The notes below the pieces were generated by a model. The model had not been told where the DNA came from and made no database searches. It was given only the letters and a program-made list of their open reading frames with translations. A program made the position numbers and the translations under genes. A stretch of DNA of 64,000 nucleotides, from the NCBI RefSeq assembly GCF_003813775.1, contig NZ_RPDH01000002.1, positions 1,116,001 to 1,180,000 of the forward strand, written 5' to 3'. How positions within the stretch are numbered: position 1 is the stretch's first letter; every line of letters begins with the position of its first letter. This DNA is from Chitinophaga lutea. GTDB taxonomy: Bacteria > Bacteroidota > Bacteroidia > Chitinophagales > Chitinophagaceae. This document shows, in pieces, positions 1 to 10,200 of the stretch.

Positions 1-828
1 GAAAAGCCCATCCACATCATCCACCTGTACCACAATACCAGCAGCCTGCTGCTAAACCCGCGCCATCTCTGGATAGCGCAGGAAGGTGCTGCCGTGCAGA
101 TCATCGAATCCGCCGCTGGCATCGGCCAGGCCGGCGCCATCGTGGTGAACAGTGTGATTGAGGCGGTTACTGCTGAACGCGCGCAGATGAGCCACTACCA
201 GCTGCAAACAGGCGGCAACCAGCTGCGTTTCATCAACCAGACGCTGGTACAGCAACTGGGCAAAAGCCTTTACAACAACTACACGTTCACCCTGTCCGAA
301 TCCGAACTGGTGAGGAACAACCTCAACATTTCGCTCGACGATGAACGCACCGAAACGCACCTTTACGGCTTCTACATCGCTACCGGCAACCAGCTGGTAG
401 ACAATCATACCAGCGTAGACCACCGCATGCCCAACTGCGAAAGCAACGAGCTGTACCGGGGTGTACTGATGGACAAAGCCACCGGTGTTTTCAACGGTAA
501 AATATACGTGCACGAAGACGCGCAGAAAACGAACGCTTTCCAGCAGAACAATAACCTGGTGATCAGTCCCGAAGCGAACATTTACACCAAACCGCAGCTC
601 GAGATTTTTGCGGACGATGTAAAATGCAGCCACGGCACCACCATCGGCCAGGTGAGCGACGACGCGCTGTTCTACCTGAAAGCCCGCGGTATCGGCGATG
701 CACAGGCCCGCAGCATGCTGGTGAAAGCATTCGCCTTCGATATTACCGCACAGGTCAAAATTCCAGCCGTGCGCAAACAGGTGGAGCAGATCGCTACCCG
801 CTACCTGAGCGCCGCGGTTAACAACTAA
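1..828 (+). CDS. sufD: FeS cluster assembly protein SufD (5' end missing)
   Basis: The reading frame is already open at base 1 and ends at the TAA at 826-828, so about 275 C-terminal residues are present and the start lies outside the window. SufD forms the SufBC2D scaffold with SufB and the SufC ATPase, on which iron-sulfur clusters are built in the cytoplasm. Visible family features are the repetitive beta-helical core, the stretch VDHRMPNCESNELYRGVL, and the C-terminal block with KCSHGTTIGQ and FYLKARGI, which is the typical SufB/SufD ending with the conserved Cys-Ser-His-Gly. The gene lies 11 bases ahead of sufS in the usual suf order, so sufB and sufC are expected just upstream. SufB is the main alternative, but the sufD position directly before sufS favours SufD. 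Confidence 0.93.
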   Translation, partial: EKPIHIIHLYHNTSSLLLNPRHLWIAQEGAAVQIIESAAGIGQAGAIVVNSVIEAVTAERAQMSHYQLQTGGNQLRFINQTLVQQLGKSLYNNYTFTLSESELVRNNLNISLDDERTETHLYGFYIATGNQLVDNHTSVDHRMPNCESNELYRGVLMDKATGVFNGKIYVHEDAQKTNAFQQNNNLVISPEANIYTKPQLEIFADDVKCSHGTTIGQVSDDALFYLKARGIGDAQARSMLVKAFAFDITAQVKIPAVRKQVEQIATRYLSAAVNN

Positions 829-839
829 ACCGCATAACC

Positions 840-2084
840 ATGGAAACCGCCACCGCTAAGAATACGATATGGCCGGATGTGGAAAAGATCAGGAACGAGT
901 TCCCGATTCTCCAGCAATCCATTAACGGCAACCCGCTGGTGTACCTCGACAACGGGGCCACCACGCAGAAGCCCGTGCAGGTCATCCGCGCCATGCAGGA
1001 ATACTACACCGGCTATAACAGCAACGTGCACCGCGGTGTGCATACCCTCAGCCAGAAAGCAACGTCGGCCTACGAAGCAGCCCGCCACCAGGTGGCCGCT
1101 TTCATCGGTGCGCACCATCACGAAGTGGTGTTCACCAAAGGCACCACCGACGCCATCAACCTGGTGGCCGCCGGTTTCCGCAAGGAGTTTTTGCATGAAG
1201 GCGACGAGGTGATCATCTCGGGCATGGAGCACCACTCCAACATCGTGCCCTGGCAGCTGGCCTGTGAAGAGAAAAAGGCGCACCTGAAAGTGATCCCCGT
1301 GACCGATAACGGTGAGCTGGACATGAATGCCTATGCGTCGATGCTCGGCCCCCGCGTAAAAATTGTGTCCGTTACCTGGATATCCAATACACTGGGCACC
1401 ATCAACCCGGTGAAAGACATCATCAACATGGCCCACGCCGCCGGCATCCCCGTGCTGCTCGACGCCGCGCAGGCCATCGCCCATACGCCTATCAAGGTGC
1501 ATGAGCTGAATGTCGACTTCCTCGCCCTTTCTTCGCACAAGGTGTACGGCCCCACCGGCATCGGCATCCTGTACGGCAAAGAAAGCTGGCTCCAGAAGCT
1601 GCCTCCTTACCAGGGCGGTGGCGACATGATCAAACATGTCACTTTCGAAAAAACGACCTATGCGGAGCCCCCGCTGAAGTTCGAGGCCGGCACCCCCGCC
1701 ATTTGCGAGGCCATCGGTTTCGGTGCGGCCGTTGCTTATGTAACGCAGCTGGGCATCCATAAAATACAGGCGTATGAGCACCAGCTCACCGAATACGCCA
1801 TCGCACAGCTCAAAACCATCCCGGAACTGCGGCTGATCGGCGAGGCCAAACACCGCGCCGGCGCTATCTCTTTCCTGGTAGGCCAGCATCACCCCTCCGA
1901 TGTGGGCGTGCTGCTCGACCAGCAGGGCATTGCCGTACGAACCGGCCACCACTGTACCCAGCCGCTGATGGACCGCTTCGAGTGCCCCGGCACCGTGAGA
2001 GCTTCCCTGGCGCTGTACAACACTACGGCCGATATCGACCGCCTCGTGGAAGGTGTGCGAAAAGCCGTAACTTTGCTGGGATAA
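840..2084 (+). CDS. sufS: Cysteine desulfurase SufS
   Basis: A 414-residue PLP enzyme that releases sulfur from cysteine as an enzyme-bound persulfide and passes it to SufE for cluster assembly. The fold-type I aminotransferase signature is clear: the PLP lysine sits in LSSHKVYGPTGIG (about Lys234), and the persulfide cysteine in RTGHHCTQPLM (about Cys372), a group II desulfurase motif. The N-terminal YLDNGATTQKP and the HSNIVPWQ segment are also typical. Length matches the SufS/CsdA family. It follows sufD by 11 bases and precedes sufE by 16 bases, so all are probably one transcript. Start chosen at the first ATG after the sufD stop. No defects seen. Confidence 0.97.
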   Translation: METATAKNTIWPDVEKIRNEFPILQQSINGNPLVYLDNGATTQKPVQVIRAMQEYYTGYNSNVHRGVHTLSQKATSAYEAARHQVAAFIGAHHHEVVFTKGTTDAINLVAAGFRKEFLHEGDEVIISGMEHHSNIVPWQLACEEKKAHLKVIPVTDNGELDMNAYASMLGPRVKIVSVTWISNTLGTINPVKDIINMAHAAGIPVLLDAAQAIAHTPIKVHELNVDFLALSSHKVYGPTGIGILYGKESWLQKLPPYQGGGDMIKHVTFEKTTYAEPPLKFEAGTPAICEAIGFGAAVAYVTQLGIHKIQAYEHQLTEYAIAQLKTIPELRLIGEAKHRAGAISFLVGQHHPSDVGVLLDQQGIAVRTGHHCTQPLMDRFECPGTVRASLALYNTTADIDRLVEGVRKAVTLLG

Positions 2085-2100
2085 ACAAACGACGCGAACA

Positions 2101-2532
2101 ATGACCATTAAAGAGCAACAGGATAATATCATCGCTGATTTTGAGGTGTTTGGCGACTGGATGGAGAAATACGAGTACATCATTCAGCTGGGGAAAGACC
2201 TGCCGCTCATCGACCCGAAATATAAGACGGACGACAATCTTATCCGCGGATGCCAGAGCAAGGTATGGCTGCATGCGGAAATGCAGGGCGATAAACTGGT
2301 ATTTACGGCCGACAGCGACGCGGTGATCACCAAGGGCCTCGTAGGCCTCGTGATACAGGTGCTGAGCCACCAGACGCCGAAAGACATCGCCAACGCCGAC
2401 ATCTATTTCATCGACGCCATCGGCCTCACCAGCCATCTATCCCCCACCCGTTCCAACGGCCTGCTCTCCATGCTCAAACAAATCAAGCTGTATGCCATCG
2501 GGTACCAGGCCAAATCGATCCAACAAAACTAG
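2101..2532 (+). CDS. sufE: Sulfur acceptor protein SufE
   Basis: A 143-residue SufE-family protein that takes the persulfide from SufS, stimulates the desulfurase and carries sulfur to the scaffold. The acceptor cysteine is in RGCQSKVWL (about Cys51, the same region as the known SufE acceptor). The IDAIGLTSHLSPTRSNGLL stretch is also a family hallmark. Length is normal. It sits between sufS (16 bases upstream) and the MIP18-type gene (6 bases downstream), so the tail of the suf operon is sufD-sufS-sufE-sufT. The arrangement indicates a standalone SufE, with SufU unlikely because that family has a different zinc-site architecture. Confidence 0.95.
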   Translation: MTIKEQQDNIIADFEVFGDWMEKYEYIIQLGKDLPLIDPKYKTDDNLIRGCQSKVWLHAEMQGDKLVFTADSDAVITKGLVGLVIQVLSHQTPKDIANADIYFIDAIGLTSHLSPTRSNGLLSMLKQIKLYAIGYQAKSIQQN

Positions 2533-2538
2533 CTGAAC

Positions 2539-2847
2539 ATGGAAACAACACTCAGAGACCAGGTGGAAGAAGCATTACGCACGGTGCACGACCCGGAAAT
2601 ACCGGTGAACATCTACGACCTGGGCCTGGTATATAAGATCGAGATCGGCGAGAACAACAACGTGCTCGTGATCATGACCCTCACCGCCCCCGGTTGCCCC
2701 GTAGCCGGCAGCATCATGGAAGAAGTAAACAACAAGATACTGGCCATCCCCGGCGTGGGCGGCGCAGACGTACGGCTCACCTTCGACCCGCCATGGACGC
2801 GCGACATGATGAGCGAAGAAGCTAAACTCGAATTAGGATTTCTTTAA
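2539..2847 (+). CDS. SufT/MIP18-type (DUF59) iron-sulfur assembly protein
   Basis: A 102-residue protein of the MIP18/DUF59 (PF01883) family. Members such as SufT and the N-terminal domain of ApbC/Mrp help mature iron-sulfur proteins or deliver clusters to targets. Visible hallmarks are VHDPEIPVNIYDLGLVYKI near the N-terminus, the reactive cysteine in TLTAPGCPVAG (about Cys53), and the C-terminal FDPPWTRDMMSEEAKLELGF, all strongly conserved in this family. The gene is 6 bases after sufE and is followed directly by a rho-independent terminator, so it is the last gene of the suf operon. In suf clusters this family is often called sufT. I leave the symbol empty because other DUF59 proteins look alike. 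Confidence 0.9.
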   Translation: METTLRDQVEEALRTVHDPEIPVNIYDLGLVYKIEIGENNNVLVIMTLTAPGCPVAGSIMEEVNNKILAIPGVGGADVRLTFDPPWTRDMMSEEAKLELGFL

Positions 2848-2852
2848 TACAC

Positions 2853-2880
2853 AAAGGCGCTTCAACGGCGCCTTTTATTT
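2853..2880 (+). terminator. Rho-independent terminator of the suf operon
   Basis: An 8-bp stem (AAAGGCGC at 2853-2860 with GCGCCTTT at 2868-2875) with a 7-base loop and a following T-rich run. It lies 5 bases past the last suf stop codon. The next gene starts 7 bases after it, so that gene is either read through or has a promoter inside this gap. Confidence 0.85.
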
Positions 2881-2887
2881 TTCAGAT

Positions 2888-3358
2888 ATGGCAGAAGATT
2901 TAACCATCGCAAAAGGCACCAAAGCCGAACAATACACCACCCTGCTCCCGCAGATCAAAGCCCTCATCACGGGCGAGCCCGACCAGACGGCCAACCTCGC
3001 CAACATCACCGCCGCGCTCAAGGAACAGTTCGGCTGGCTGTGGGTAGGCTTTTACCTCGTTAAAAACAACGAACTGGTGCTGGCGCCCTTTCAGGGCCCG
3101 GTAGCGTGTACCCGCATCCGTTACGGCAAAGGCGTGTGCGGCACAGCCTGGCAGCAGGCCAAAACCCTCATCGTGCCCGATGTGGAGGCCTTCCCCGGCC
3201 ACATCGCCTGCAGCAGCCTCTCCCGTTCCGAAATCGTGGTGCCGGTGTTTAAAAACGGCGAAGTGATCGGCGTGCTGGATGTAGATAGCGTGGACCTGGA
3301 TACCTTCGATGAGACCGATCAGCGGTTCCTGGAGGAGATCGTGTCGTGGATCGAATAA
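2888..3358 (+). CDS. GAF-domain free methionine-(R)-sulfoxide reductase
   Basis: A 156-residue single-GAF protein of the fRMsr (MsrC) family, which reduces free methionine-R-sulfoxide and so repairs oxidative damage in the cytoplasm. The three redox cysteines of the family are present: GPVACTRIRYGKGVCGTAW gives the pair ten residues apart, and HIACSSLSRSEIVVPV gives the catalytic one. The GWLWVGFYLV and GVLDVDS blocks are typical of this GAF subclass. Length is standard. It follows the suf operon after a terminator. An oxidative-stress theme shared with suf is plausible but inferred from position only. Confidence 0.9.
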   Translation: MAEDLTIAKGTKAEQYTTLLPQIKALITGEPDQTANLANITAALKEQFGWLWVGFYLVKNNELVLAPFQGPVACTRIRYGKGVCGTAWQQAKTLIVPDVEAFPGHIACSSLSRSEIVVPVFKNGEVIGVLDVDSVDLDTFDETDQRFLEEIVSWIE

Positions 3359-3373
3359 ACAGCGCAGTCACAT

Positions 3374-3405
3374 AAAAAAAGGCGCGGGCATGCACCCGCA
3401 CCTTT
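3374..3405 (-). terminator. Terminator between converging genes
   Basis: An interrupted stem (GGCGCGGG with CCCGCACC, one mismatch) with a 6-base loop, flanked on the plus strand by seven A and on the other side by CTTTG. Read on the minus strand it ends in seven T, so it best serves the minus-strand thioredoxin operon. It may also stop the plus-strand GAF gene. Confidence 0.75.
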
Positions 3406-3427
3406 GTCTAAACCTTACCATTTATTA

Positions 3428-4597
3428 TTATTCCCCGAAAATCTCCTTCAGTTTTTCGTCGACCGATTTATCACCGTCCTCGCCGGCGCCTATGATCTTA
3501 TAAAGTATCTTACCTTCCTTGTCGAGCAGGAATTTGGTGGGGAAACCCGTCACCCCGTATTTCTGCACCAGGTCGAAATCTTCTTTGCCGTAGTTGTTCA
3601 TCACATGCAGCCAGTTGATCCCATCGTCCTGCACGGCCTTTTTCCAGGCGGCTTCGCATTTGGCGAGATCAGCCTGTTTTTCTTCCGAGATACCCACGAT
3701 TTCGAGACCCTTCGCGGCGTATTTCTCGTACACCTTTTTCAGGTGCGGATGGCTTTGGCGGCAGGGCCCGCACCAGCTGCCCCAGAAGTCGAGCAATACG
3801 TATTTGCCTTTCAGGGAAGCGAGGCTGAAGTTGTTGCCGTTGATGTCTTTTTTAGTGAAGTTGATCGCCGTTTGCCCCAGCGCGGTGGCTTTTGTGCTTT
3901 CAATCTTGCCTGCCACTATTTTCCCGTATTGGGAGCTTTTGTAGGTAGCGGCCAGTTTTTGATAAGCCTGCTCATACTCAGCAAGGCTGTAGTTTTCATA
4001 CAACTGGCTGAGCAGGTACATGCTGATGAAAGAGCCGGGATGCCGGCTGATGTAATCTTTCCGTAACTGCATACGCTCCTGGTCGATCGCTGTAAGTTGC
4101 CCGCGAATAGCGCGCATAGCGGCGGTATCCGACCGTTTGATGCCTGCGGATGTTTTCTGCAGTTCCCAGCGTTTTTTGACCAGCGGGTTTTCTTTGGCCT
4201 TCAGCCGCGCCAGTTCTTCATTTAATTTGCCACCTTTCACCGAAGCCATGAACCCTTCCGACGCATCGCCGGTAATGGTAATCGCGTCGTTGGTGAGCAC
4301 AAACTCCAGTCCCGGCCCCGGTATGAACATGCCTCCTTTTACGACCTCATGTTTGGCGGAAGGATGGCTGGAATACATATAGGCAACCACGGGACCGCTG
4401 ACCTTCCCTGCGAACCGGAAATGGTCTGCACTCACCACCTGTGGCGTATCCGACTGGCGGCCGGTGGGCGTCTGGTGCATCACGGTCAGTTTATAGCTGC
4501 CCTGGCCTTTGATGTGCGCGTCTATCGTATATCCCTGTTGCGCAAAAGCCGGCATGCACGATGCTGCGGCTGCAACTAAACCCAGTAATTTTTTCAT
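3428..4597 (-). CDS. TlpA-family thioredoxin with N-terminal DUF4369-like domain
   Basis: A 389-residue exported thiol-disulfide protein. Residues 1-20 form a signal peptide ending ...PAFAQ. Residues about 22-125 look like the DUF4369 beta domain found in front of Bacteroidota TlpA proteins. A helical linker spans about 125-235, and a thioredoxin/AhpC-TSA domain about 240-385 has the active site FWGSWCGPCRQ (Cys276 and Cys279). The family reduces or isomerises disulfides outside the cytoplasm. It is the last gene of a minus-strand cluster susC-susD-tlpA-tlpA, 72 bases after the previous gene. Its client is unknown. It may act on receptor or secreted cargo of the same locus, which is inference. 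Confidence 0.88.
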   Translation of the reverse strand: MKKLLGLVAAAASCMPAFAQQGYTIDAHIKGQGSYKLTVMHQTPTGRQSDTPQVVSADHFRFAGKVSGPVVAYMYSSHPSAKHEVVKGGMFIPGPGLEFVLTNDAITITGDASEGFMASVKGGKLNEELARLKAKENPLVKKRWELQKTSAGIKRSDTAAMRAIRGQLTAIDQERMQLRKDYISRHPGSFISMYLLSQLYENYSLAEYEQAYQKLAATYKSSQYGKIVAGKIESTKATALGQTAINFTKKDINGNNFSLASLKGKYVLLDFWGSWCGPCRQSHPHLKKVYEKYAAKGLEIVGISEEKQADLAKCEAAWKKAVQDDGINWLHVMNNYGKEDFDLVQKYGVTGFPTKFLLDKEGKILYKIIGAGEDGDKSVDEKLKEIFGE

Positions 4598-4669
4598 CCG
4601 TAATTATTTAGGAACAGGCCCCGTATCTTTTTCCCGGCGCCTGTTCCAGGTCAATCAATGTTTATCGGC

Positions 4670-5914
4670 TTACATCGCCATGGCAGGAATCACCTTTCTT
4701 TCACCGGCAGGTTTCGCCGTGGTGCCTTTTTCCATGATGGCCTTGATTTCAGCTTCCGTTCCGGGGCCGTAGCCGGTGTGCTTCGACACGATCTTACCCT
4801 GCGGGTCTACCACGTACAGGGTGGGAATACCGCTGAACTGGAACTGCTCCATGGTTTTATCCTTGTCGTCGCTCAGCAGCTGTTTCCATGGCATCTTTTC
4901 ATCTTCCATGGCTTTTCTCCAGGCTTTTTTATCGGTGTCGATCGATACGCTCACCACGTCAAATCCCTTGTCTTTATACTGCGCATACAGCTCCTTCACT
5001 TTCGGGATGGCCTGGCGGCAGGGGCCGCACCAGCTGGCCCAGAAGTCGATCAGCAGGTATTTGCCTTTGTATTGTTCGAGGCCCTGTACCTGGCCCAGCT
5101 CGTCGGGATAAGAAATAGTGGGCACAGGCTGGCCGGGTTGCAGCTTCATCGCCTGTGCCTTATTTTTCAGAATGGTGGCTTTCATGTCTTTCGCCTCGGT
5201 GAGCCAGGGATACTTTTTAATCAGGTTATCCAGCTTGGTCAACGCTTCGGCATATTTTTCCTTGCTCTCGGTGCCGGCCATGGAACGCAGCGCGTAAATC
5301 AATACCGGCCTGTCTTCATAGATCTTCATCAGCACCTCCTGCCGCTGTGCGGCATCTTCGCGCAAAGGGTTGTAGCGCTTGCGGGTAGCCAGATAGCTGG
5401 CCCAGGCAGAGTCTCCGCCTTTTTCCTTGTGCTGTTTGGCGAAATATTCCTCATTGTACTCTTCTATCATCCGGAGGTAACCATTGGTACCATTCAGTTC
5501 CATCTGGTTAATGAAGTTGTTGTCTGAAGAACCTTCCACGAAATAAAAATGCGGGATCTTCATCTTCATTTTAGCGGTATCGTAACCGCGTGAGCTGATT
5601 TTCACATCGGCATCGCTCCAGAAAGAGATATGGTCCCAATACATGATGTTCAGCTTGTAAATACCGGGATGGTCCTGTTTGATCTTGAACGTGTAGGTGA
5701 GATCGTCACCCAGCACGGTGGAATCCACCACTACCGGTTTGCCGGTGCCCATGTCGCGGGACAGCCAGATCTTGTTGGGTTGACCGGGGGGTACGGCGAA
5801 TTTCACCTTTCCCTGTACCGTAATCTGTTTTGGCAAAGCCGTTTTCTGCGCCTGCAGCGCTACCGGGCTCATCAGCGCCAGCAGCAGGGCCGGCTTCATA
5901 ATCGTATTCATCAT
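4670..5914 (-). CDS. TlpA-family thioredoxin-like protein
   Basis: A 414-residue exported thioredoxin-fold protein. A signal peptide ends near PVALQAQ. The middle region (about 30-270) is a beta domain plus helical linker as in other long Bacteroidota TlpA proteins. The C-terminal TlpA/AhpC-TSA domain carries WASWCGPCRQAIPKVK near residue 300 and the cis-proline region GIPTLYVVDP. It is 14 bases after susD and 72 before a second TlpA gene, so the two are probably co-transcribed with susCD. The start could be Met1, Met2 or Met6, since the codons MMNTIM cluster. Two paralogous thioredoxins in one receptor locus are notable. Confidence 0.88.
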   Translation of the reverse strand: MMNTIMKPALLLALMSPVALQAQKTALPKQITVQGKVKFAVPPGQPNKIWLSRDMGTGKPVVVDSTVLGDDLTYTFKIKQDHPGIYKLNIMYWDHISFWSDADVKISSRGYDTAKMKMKIPHFYFVEGSSDNNFINQMELNGTNGYLRMIEEYNEEYFAKQHKEKGGDSAWASYLATRKRYNPLREDAAQRQEVLMKIYEDRPVLIYALRSMAGTESKEKYAEALTKLDNLIKKYPWLTEAKDMKATILKNKAQAMKLQPGQPVPTISYPDELGQVQGLEQYKGKYLLIDFWASWCGPCRQAIPKVKELYAQYKDKGFDVVSVSIDTDKKAWRKAMEDEKMPWKQLLSDDKDKTMEQFQFSGIPTLYVVDPQGKIVSKHTGYGPGTEAEIKAIMEKGTTAKPAGERKVIPAMAM

Positions 5915-5928
5915 TGTGGTTCAGATTT

Positions 5929-7245
5929 TTAATAGTCTTTGTTCTGTCGAATATTCGGGTTCAATGTGAGCATTCTGTCGGGCACGGGCATCAGCACATG
6001 GCCGGCGGGCTGGCGCAGCCCGGTGAGATAAGGCACCGCTTTTCCGAAGCGGCGCATGTCGTTCCAGCGCATGCGCTCCCCGGTAAACTCCCTTCTTCTC
6101 TCCTGTTCGATCTCGTTCAGGAAATCCTGCGGGGTAGCGAACTGGCTGTTTAACCGCGTGCTGGCGCCGCGTTTGCTGCGCAGGGCGTTATAGGCGGTGA
6201 CGTCTACCGCGCCTGCCCTGGCCGCTGCTTCCGCCACGATCAGGTAGGCCTCGCTGTACCGGCAAACGGGATAGGCCGGCGTGATTTCCATCGGGAACTT
6301 CATCAGGTAATACACCTCGTTCACGAGGTTAGGCGCCTTCTTTTTCAGGTAAGCGGTTTTGCGGACGTCGCCATCTTCATAACTCTTTACCATGTTGGAA
6401 TCTATCCAGGTATTGCCGCTGCCCGCCTGGCCGGTACCGCCGGGGCCATACGCATTCGGCAGGCCATAGGCATTACTGCCGCTGGTAGACGTTTCCCCGA
6501 TGGCATAGACCATTTCCCTGGAACTGGTATTGTACTTGAACATATCGGCATACTTGCCCGCTTCCAGCGTGAATTTCCCGGAGGCGATCACGGCTTCGGC
6601 AAGTTGTTTCGCGTCGGCGTGTTTGCCGGTATTCAGGTACAGCCGCGCCAACAGCAACTGCGCGGCCTGTTTGCTGGCCACCAGCGTTTTACCGGCGAAG
6701 TCGGGCAGGTAACCGATGGCCTTGTTCAGGTCGGCGATGATCAGCGCTTCCACCTCCGCCACCGGCTTGCGTTCCGGCAGCGATAAGGGGTTTTCGCCAC
6801 CGAGCATGATACCTACGTCACCGAACTGATCGCTCAGCAGCATGTAGGCATACGCCCGCAGCAGGTAAGCTTCTCCCACTGCCGGACGTATGGCATCGTC
6901 GAGGTTCTTTTCGCCGAAATTGATGGCGCTGTTGGCATTGGCGATGCACTGATAGGGATATCGATAGGCAAATGTGAGGGTATTGTCGGTCACGGGGATG
7001 TTGCAGGCTTCGTAACCGGCCAGGCCGAGCGTCTGTACGTCGTCAGACATCACGTCCGGCAGCACGAAGTACCCGTAAAATGCATTGTTGGTCAGCCCCA
7101 GCTTGGCGCCGTTCACCAGCAGCGGCAGGTTGTTTTTGGTCACCTGGTCCGGCGCGATCTGTGTGTCCGGATACACGTCCAGCTTGTTGCTGCAGGCAGA
7201 CAGGGCGATAAAAGCGGCGATATGATAAATGAAATATTTTTTCAT
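5929..7245 (-). CDS. SusD/RagB-type surface nutrient-binding lipoprotein
   Basis: A 438-residue SusD-family protein, the surface-exposed lipoprotein that binds substrate as a lid over its SusC partner. Evidence: a lipoprotein signal with lipobox-like LSACS at about residue 18, the LDVYPDTQ N-terminus, helical repeats with GEAYLLRAYAYMLLSDQFGDV, and the C-terminal ERRREFTGERMRWNDMRRFG block, all classic SusD/RagB features. It sits 12 bases after the susC gene and is slightly shorter than many SusD proteins. The substrate cannot be told: no glycan-degrading gene lies in this operon. Thioredoxin-like genes follow instead. Confidence 0.94.
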   Translation of the reverse strand: MKKYFIYHIAAFIALSACSNKLDVYPDTQIAPDQVTKNNLPLLVNGAKLGLTNNAFYGYFVLPDVMSDDVQTLGLAGYEACNIPVTDNTLTFAYRYPYQCIANANSAINFGEKNLDDAIRPAVGEAYLLRAYAYMLLSDQFGDVGIMLGGENPLSLPERKPVAEVEALIIADLNKAIGYLPDFAGKTLVASKQAAQLLLARLYLNTGKHADAKQLAEAVIASGKFTLEAGKYADMFKYNTSSREMVYAIGETSTSGSNAYGLPNAYGPGGTGQAGSGNTWIDSNMVKSYEDGDVRKTAYLKKKAPNLVNEVYYLMKFPMEITPAYPVCRYSEAYLIVAEAAARAGAVDVTAYNALRSKRGASTRLNSQFATPQDFLNEIEQERRREFTGERMRWNDMRRFGKAVPYLTGLRQPAGHVLMPVPDRMLTLNPNIRQNKDY

Positions 7246-7257
7246 GGTCGGTGTTGT

Positions 7258-10200
7258 TTAGAATGATACATCAATGCCTAATACCATCGCACGCGGATTG
7301 GGCAGGTTGCTCGATACGATGCCGCTGTTCGCAGCCGCTTCGGGATCAAAGCCAATGTATTTCGTGAGCGTAAATACGTTTTGCGTGGAAGCGTAGAGCC
7401 GGGCTTTGTTCATCCCGGCCTTTTTCACCAGCTTGCTGGGCACATCATACGCCAGCATCAGGTTCCGGAGGCGGAAATAAGAGGCGTCGTAGATGTATTG
7501 GGTGCTGGGGCGGTAGTTCCAGTCGGTGGTTTTACCGGAACCGTGCGCGCCCACCACGGCCCTCGGCACGTCGGTCACGTCGCCCGGCTTGCGCCAGCGG
7601 CTGGTCACGATGTTGAACTTGTTGGGCATCACCCCGAAGAAGTCCATATCATAATTGCGGAGCGTCTGTTCGTAGTAGTCGTACACTTTCGAGCCGGCAT
7701 TGAAATTGAACAGCGCTTCGAGCGTGAAATTCTTATAGCCGATGTTGAAGTTGAAACCGCCTACGAATGTGGGCAGGGCAATGGGAACGGTCACGTAATC
7801 CCTGGTGTTGATCACTCCGTCTTTATTGATATCCTGGTACACAAGATCGCCGGTTTGCGGATCCACGCCCAGCGACTGGTACACTTCCACCGAACCTACC
7901 GGCTGGCCCACTTTCACCTTGGAGCCCGGCCCGCCGAAAATGAAGGTGCCGAAGTTGATCACGGAATCGGAGAGCGACATCACCTTGTTGCGGTTGAAGT
8001 TCAGGTTGGTTTCCACCTTCCACTGCAGCGCCGCATTGGACCGGCTGCCGTAACTGAGCTCGATGTCGACCCCGCGGTTGCGGATATCCCCGACGTTGAA
8101 AGGAATGCTCTGCGCCCCGAATTCCCAGGGAATGAAACGGCTGCTGAGCAGGCCTTCGGAGATTTTGTTGTAATAATCCACCGTCAGGTTCAGGCGGTTG
8201 GCGAACATCGCCACATCAATCCCTGCATCTACCTGGCGGGTCTGTTCCCAGCGCACGGCGGGGTTGCTGACGATGTCGCGGAGCTTGAGCGCCGGCTCGC
8301 CGAGGTAAGAGGTGGCCTGCATCAGGTCGAACGCGCCGTAGGTGGCCAGCGGGCGGATGTTGCCGCTCAGGCCGTAACTGGCGCGGAGCTTCAGCTGCTG
8401 CACCCAGTTGAGCGCCTGCAGAAAATCTTCGCGCGACATATCCCAGCCTGCAGACACCGACGGGAACCAGCTATACCGGTTGCCCCTCGCCAGTTTGGAC
8501 GAACCGTCCGTACGGATGCTCGCATTGAGCATGTATTTGCCGTCCCAGTCGAGCCCCATCCTCCCGAAATACGCTTCGGAAGTTTCGGTGGAGTTGCCGT
8601 TCAGTGAGGCGATGGCGGCTACGCTCCCGTATGCCGCAGCGGCAGCGCCGCCGGTGATGCCTTCTACTTTGGGGAAGCCGTTCAGGTCGTACCCGAACGC
8701 CGACTGATCGATGCTGTAAAAAGCGTAACCCGCCGTAGCGTTGATACCGAGTTTTTTCCAGCGGTTGTTGTAGGTGAAATAGTTGTCCCAGTTATAGGAA
8801 AGATTATCGCTGCCGGAGGTTTTCAGGTAACCTTTGTTGAAGGCGCCGAGGTAACCATAAGCCGACTGGAAATCGGTGTTATTGGTATTGTATTTATTCA
8901 GCGAAAACGCGGACCTGAACTGCAAGGTACGATGCAGCTGGAGCTCCGCGGCGAGGTTGCCGAAGTAAGTGAGCGTTTTGCGTTTGTTGCGGTTTTCGCG
9001 CATATCCCCGAGCGGGTTCTGCTGGCGGCCCACGTAATACCCAAGAGAGCCGTCGGGCAGGATGATGGGTTCTTCCGGCGTGTCGGGCCGGGCGTTGAAG
9101 GCGCTCACGATGGGATAGGAATTGTTTTTATTCACCCCCTGGGAAATATTCAGGTTGCCGGAGAGTTTCAACCAGTGGTTCACCTGCTGGGTGATGTCTA
9201 CCTTCCCCGTATATCTTTCGAAGCGGCCGGTGCCGATGGTGGCGTCTTCCTGGTAGCGGCCGAGCGACATATAATAATTGTTCTTCTCCCCACCCCCGCT
9301 CATGCTGGCCTGAATGTTGTTCACCGGTGCTCTTTTGTTTTTCACCTTGTCTATCCAGTCGATGCTGCGGTTCTCCATTTTAAGCGCGTCTACCTGGCTT
9401 TTCAGGCGGGTGGCTTCGCTCTGCAGCTGGCTGATTTGCGTGGGGGTGAGACTGCCCGGGTTGGCCAGGGTTGTTTCGATGTCTTTGAGGCGATTGTTGC
9501 GCGCTTCTTTGAACACTTCTTCATATTCCGGCGTGGTAAGCATCCGGCGGCTGGTAGGCGCGTTGTTGAAACCGGTGTAGGCGTTCACCGCGAAAGCGGG
9601 TTTGCTGTTCTGTTTGCCTTTTTTGGTGGTGATGATGATCACCCCCGTGGAGCCGCGTGCGCCGTAGATGGCGGCGGACGCTGCGTCTTTCAATACTTCT
9701 ACCGATTCAACGTCCTGCGGGTTGATGGCGTTCAGGGCGATGGCGTTGCCTTCTACCACCAGGCCATCGATCACCAGCAGCGGGTTCGCATCCTGTGCGC
9801 GGGCGGATTGTACGCCGCGGATGAGGATGTTCGGCTGGTTGCCGGGGCTGCCGGAGCTGCTGGCCACCATCACACCGGCTACTCGGCCCTGGAGTGCCTT
9901 GCCGATGTCGCTCACGATATTGTTTTCCGGCGCCAGTTTTTTACTGCTCACCGAGGAAATACTGTTGGTCACATTGCGGCGCTGCAGTGTGCCGTACCCC
10001 ACTACCACCGTCGATTGAAGGGCCAGCGGGCTGACTTTCAGCATGATGGGCTTCGTGACGAGGGTGGCCGCCGTCATTACAATGGGCTCGAACCCGATGG
10101 AGGAAATGCGCACCTGCGCGCCGGCCGGCACTCTCAGTTCGAATTCCCCTTTGGCGTTGGTCATCACGCCACCCGTGCCGTTAATGACTTTGATCGTGGC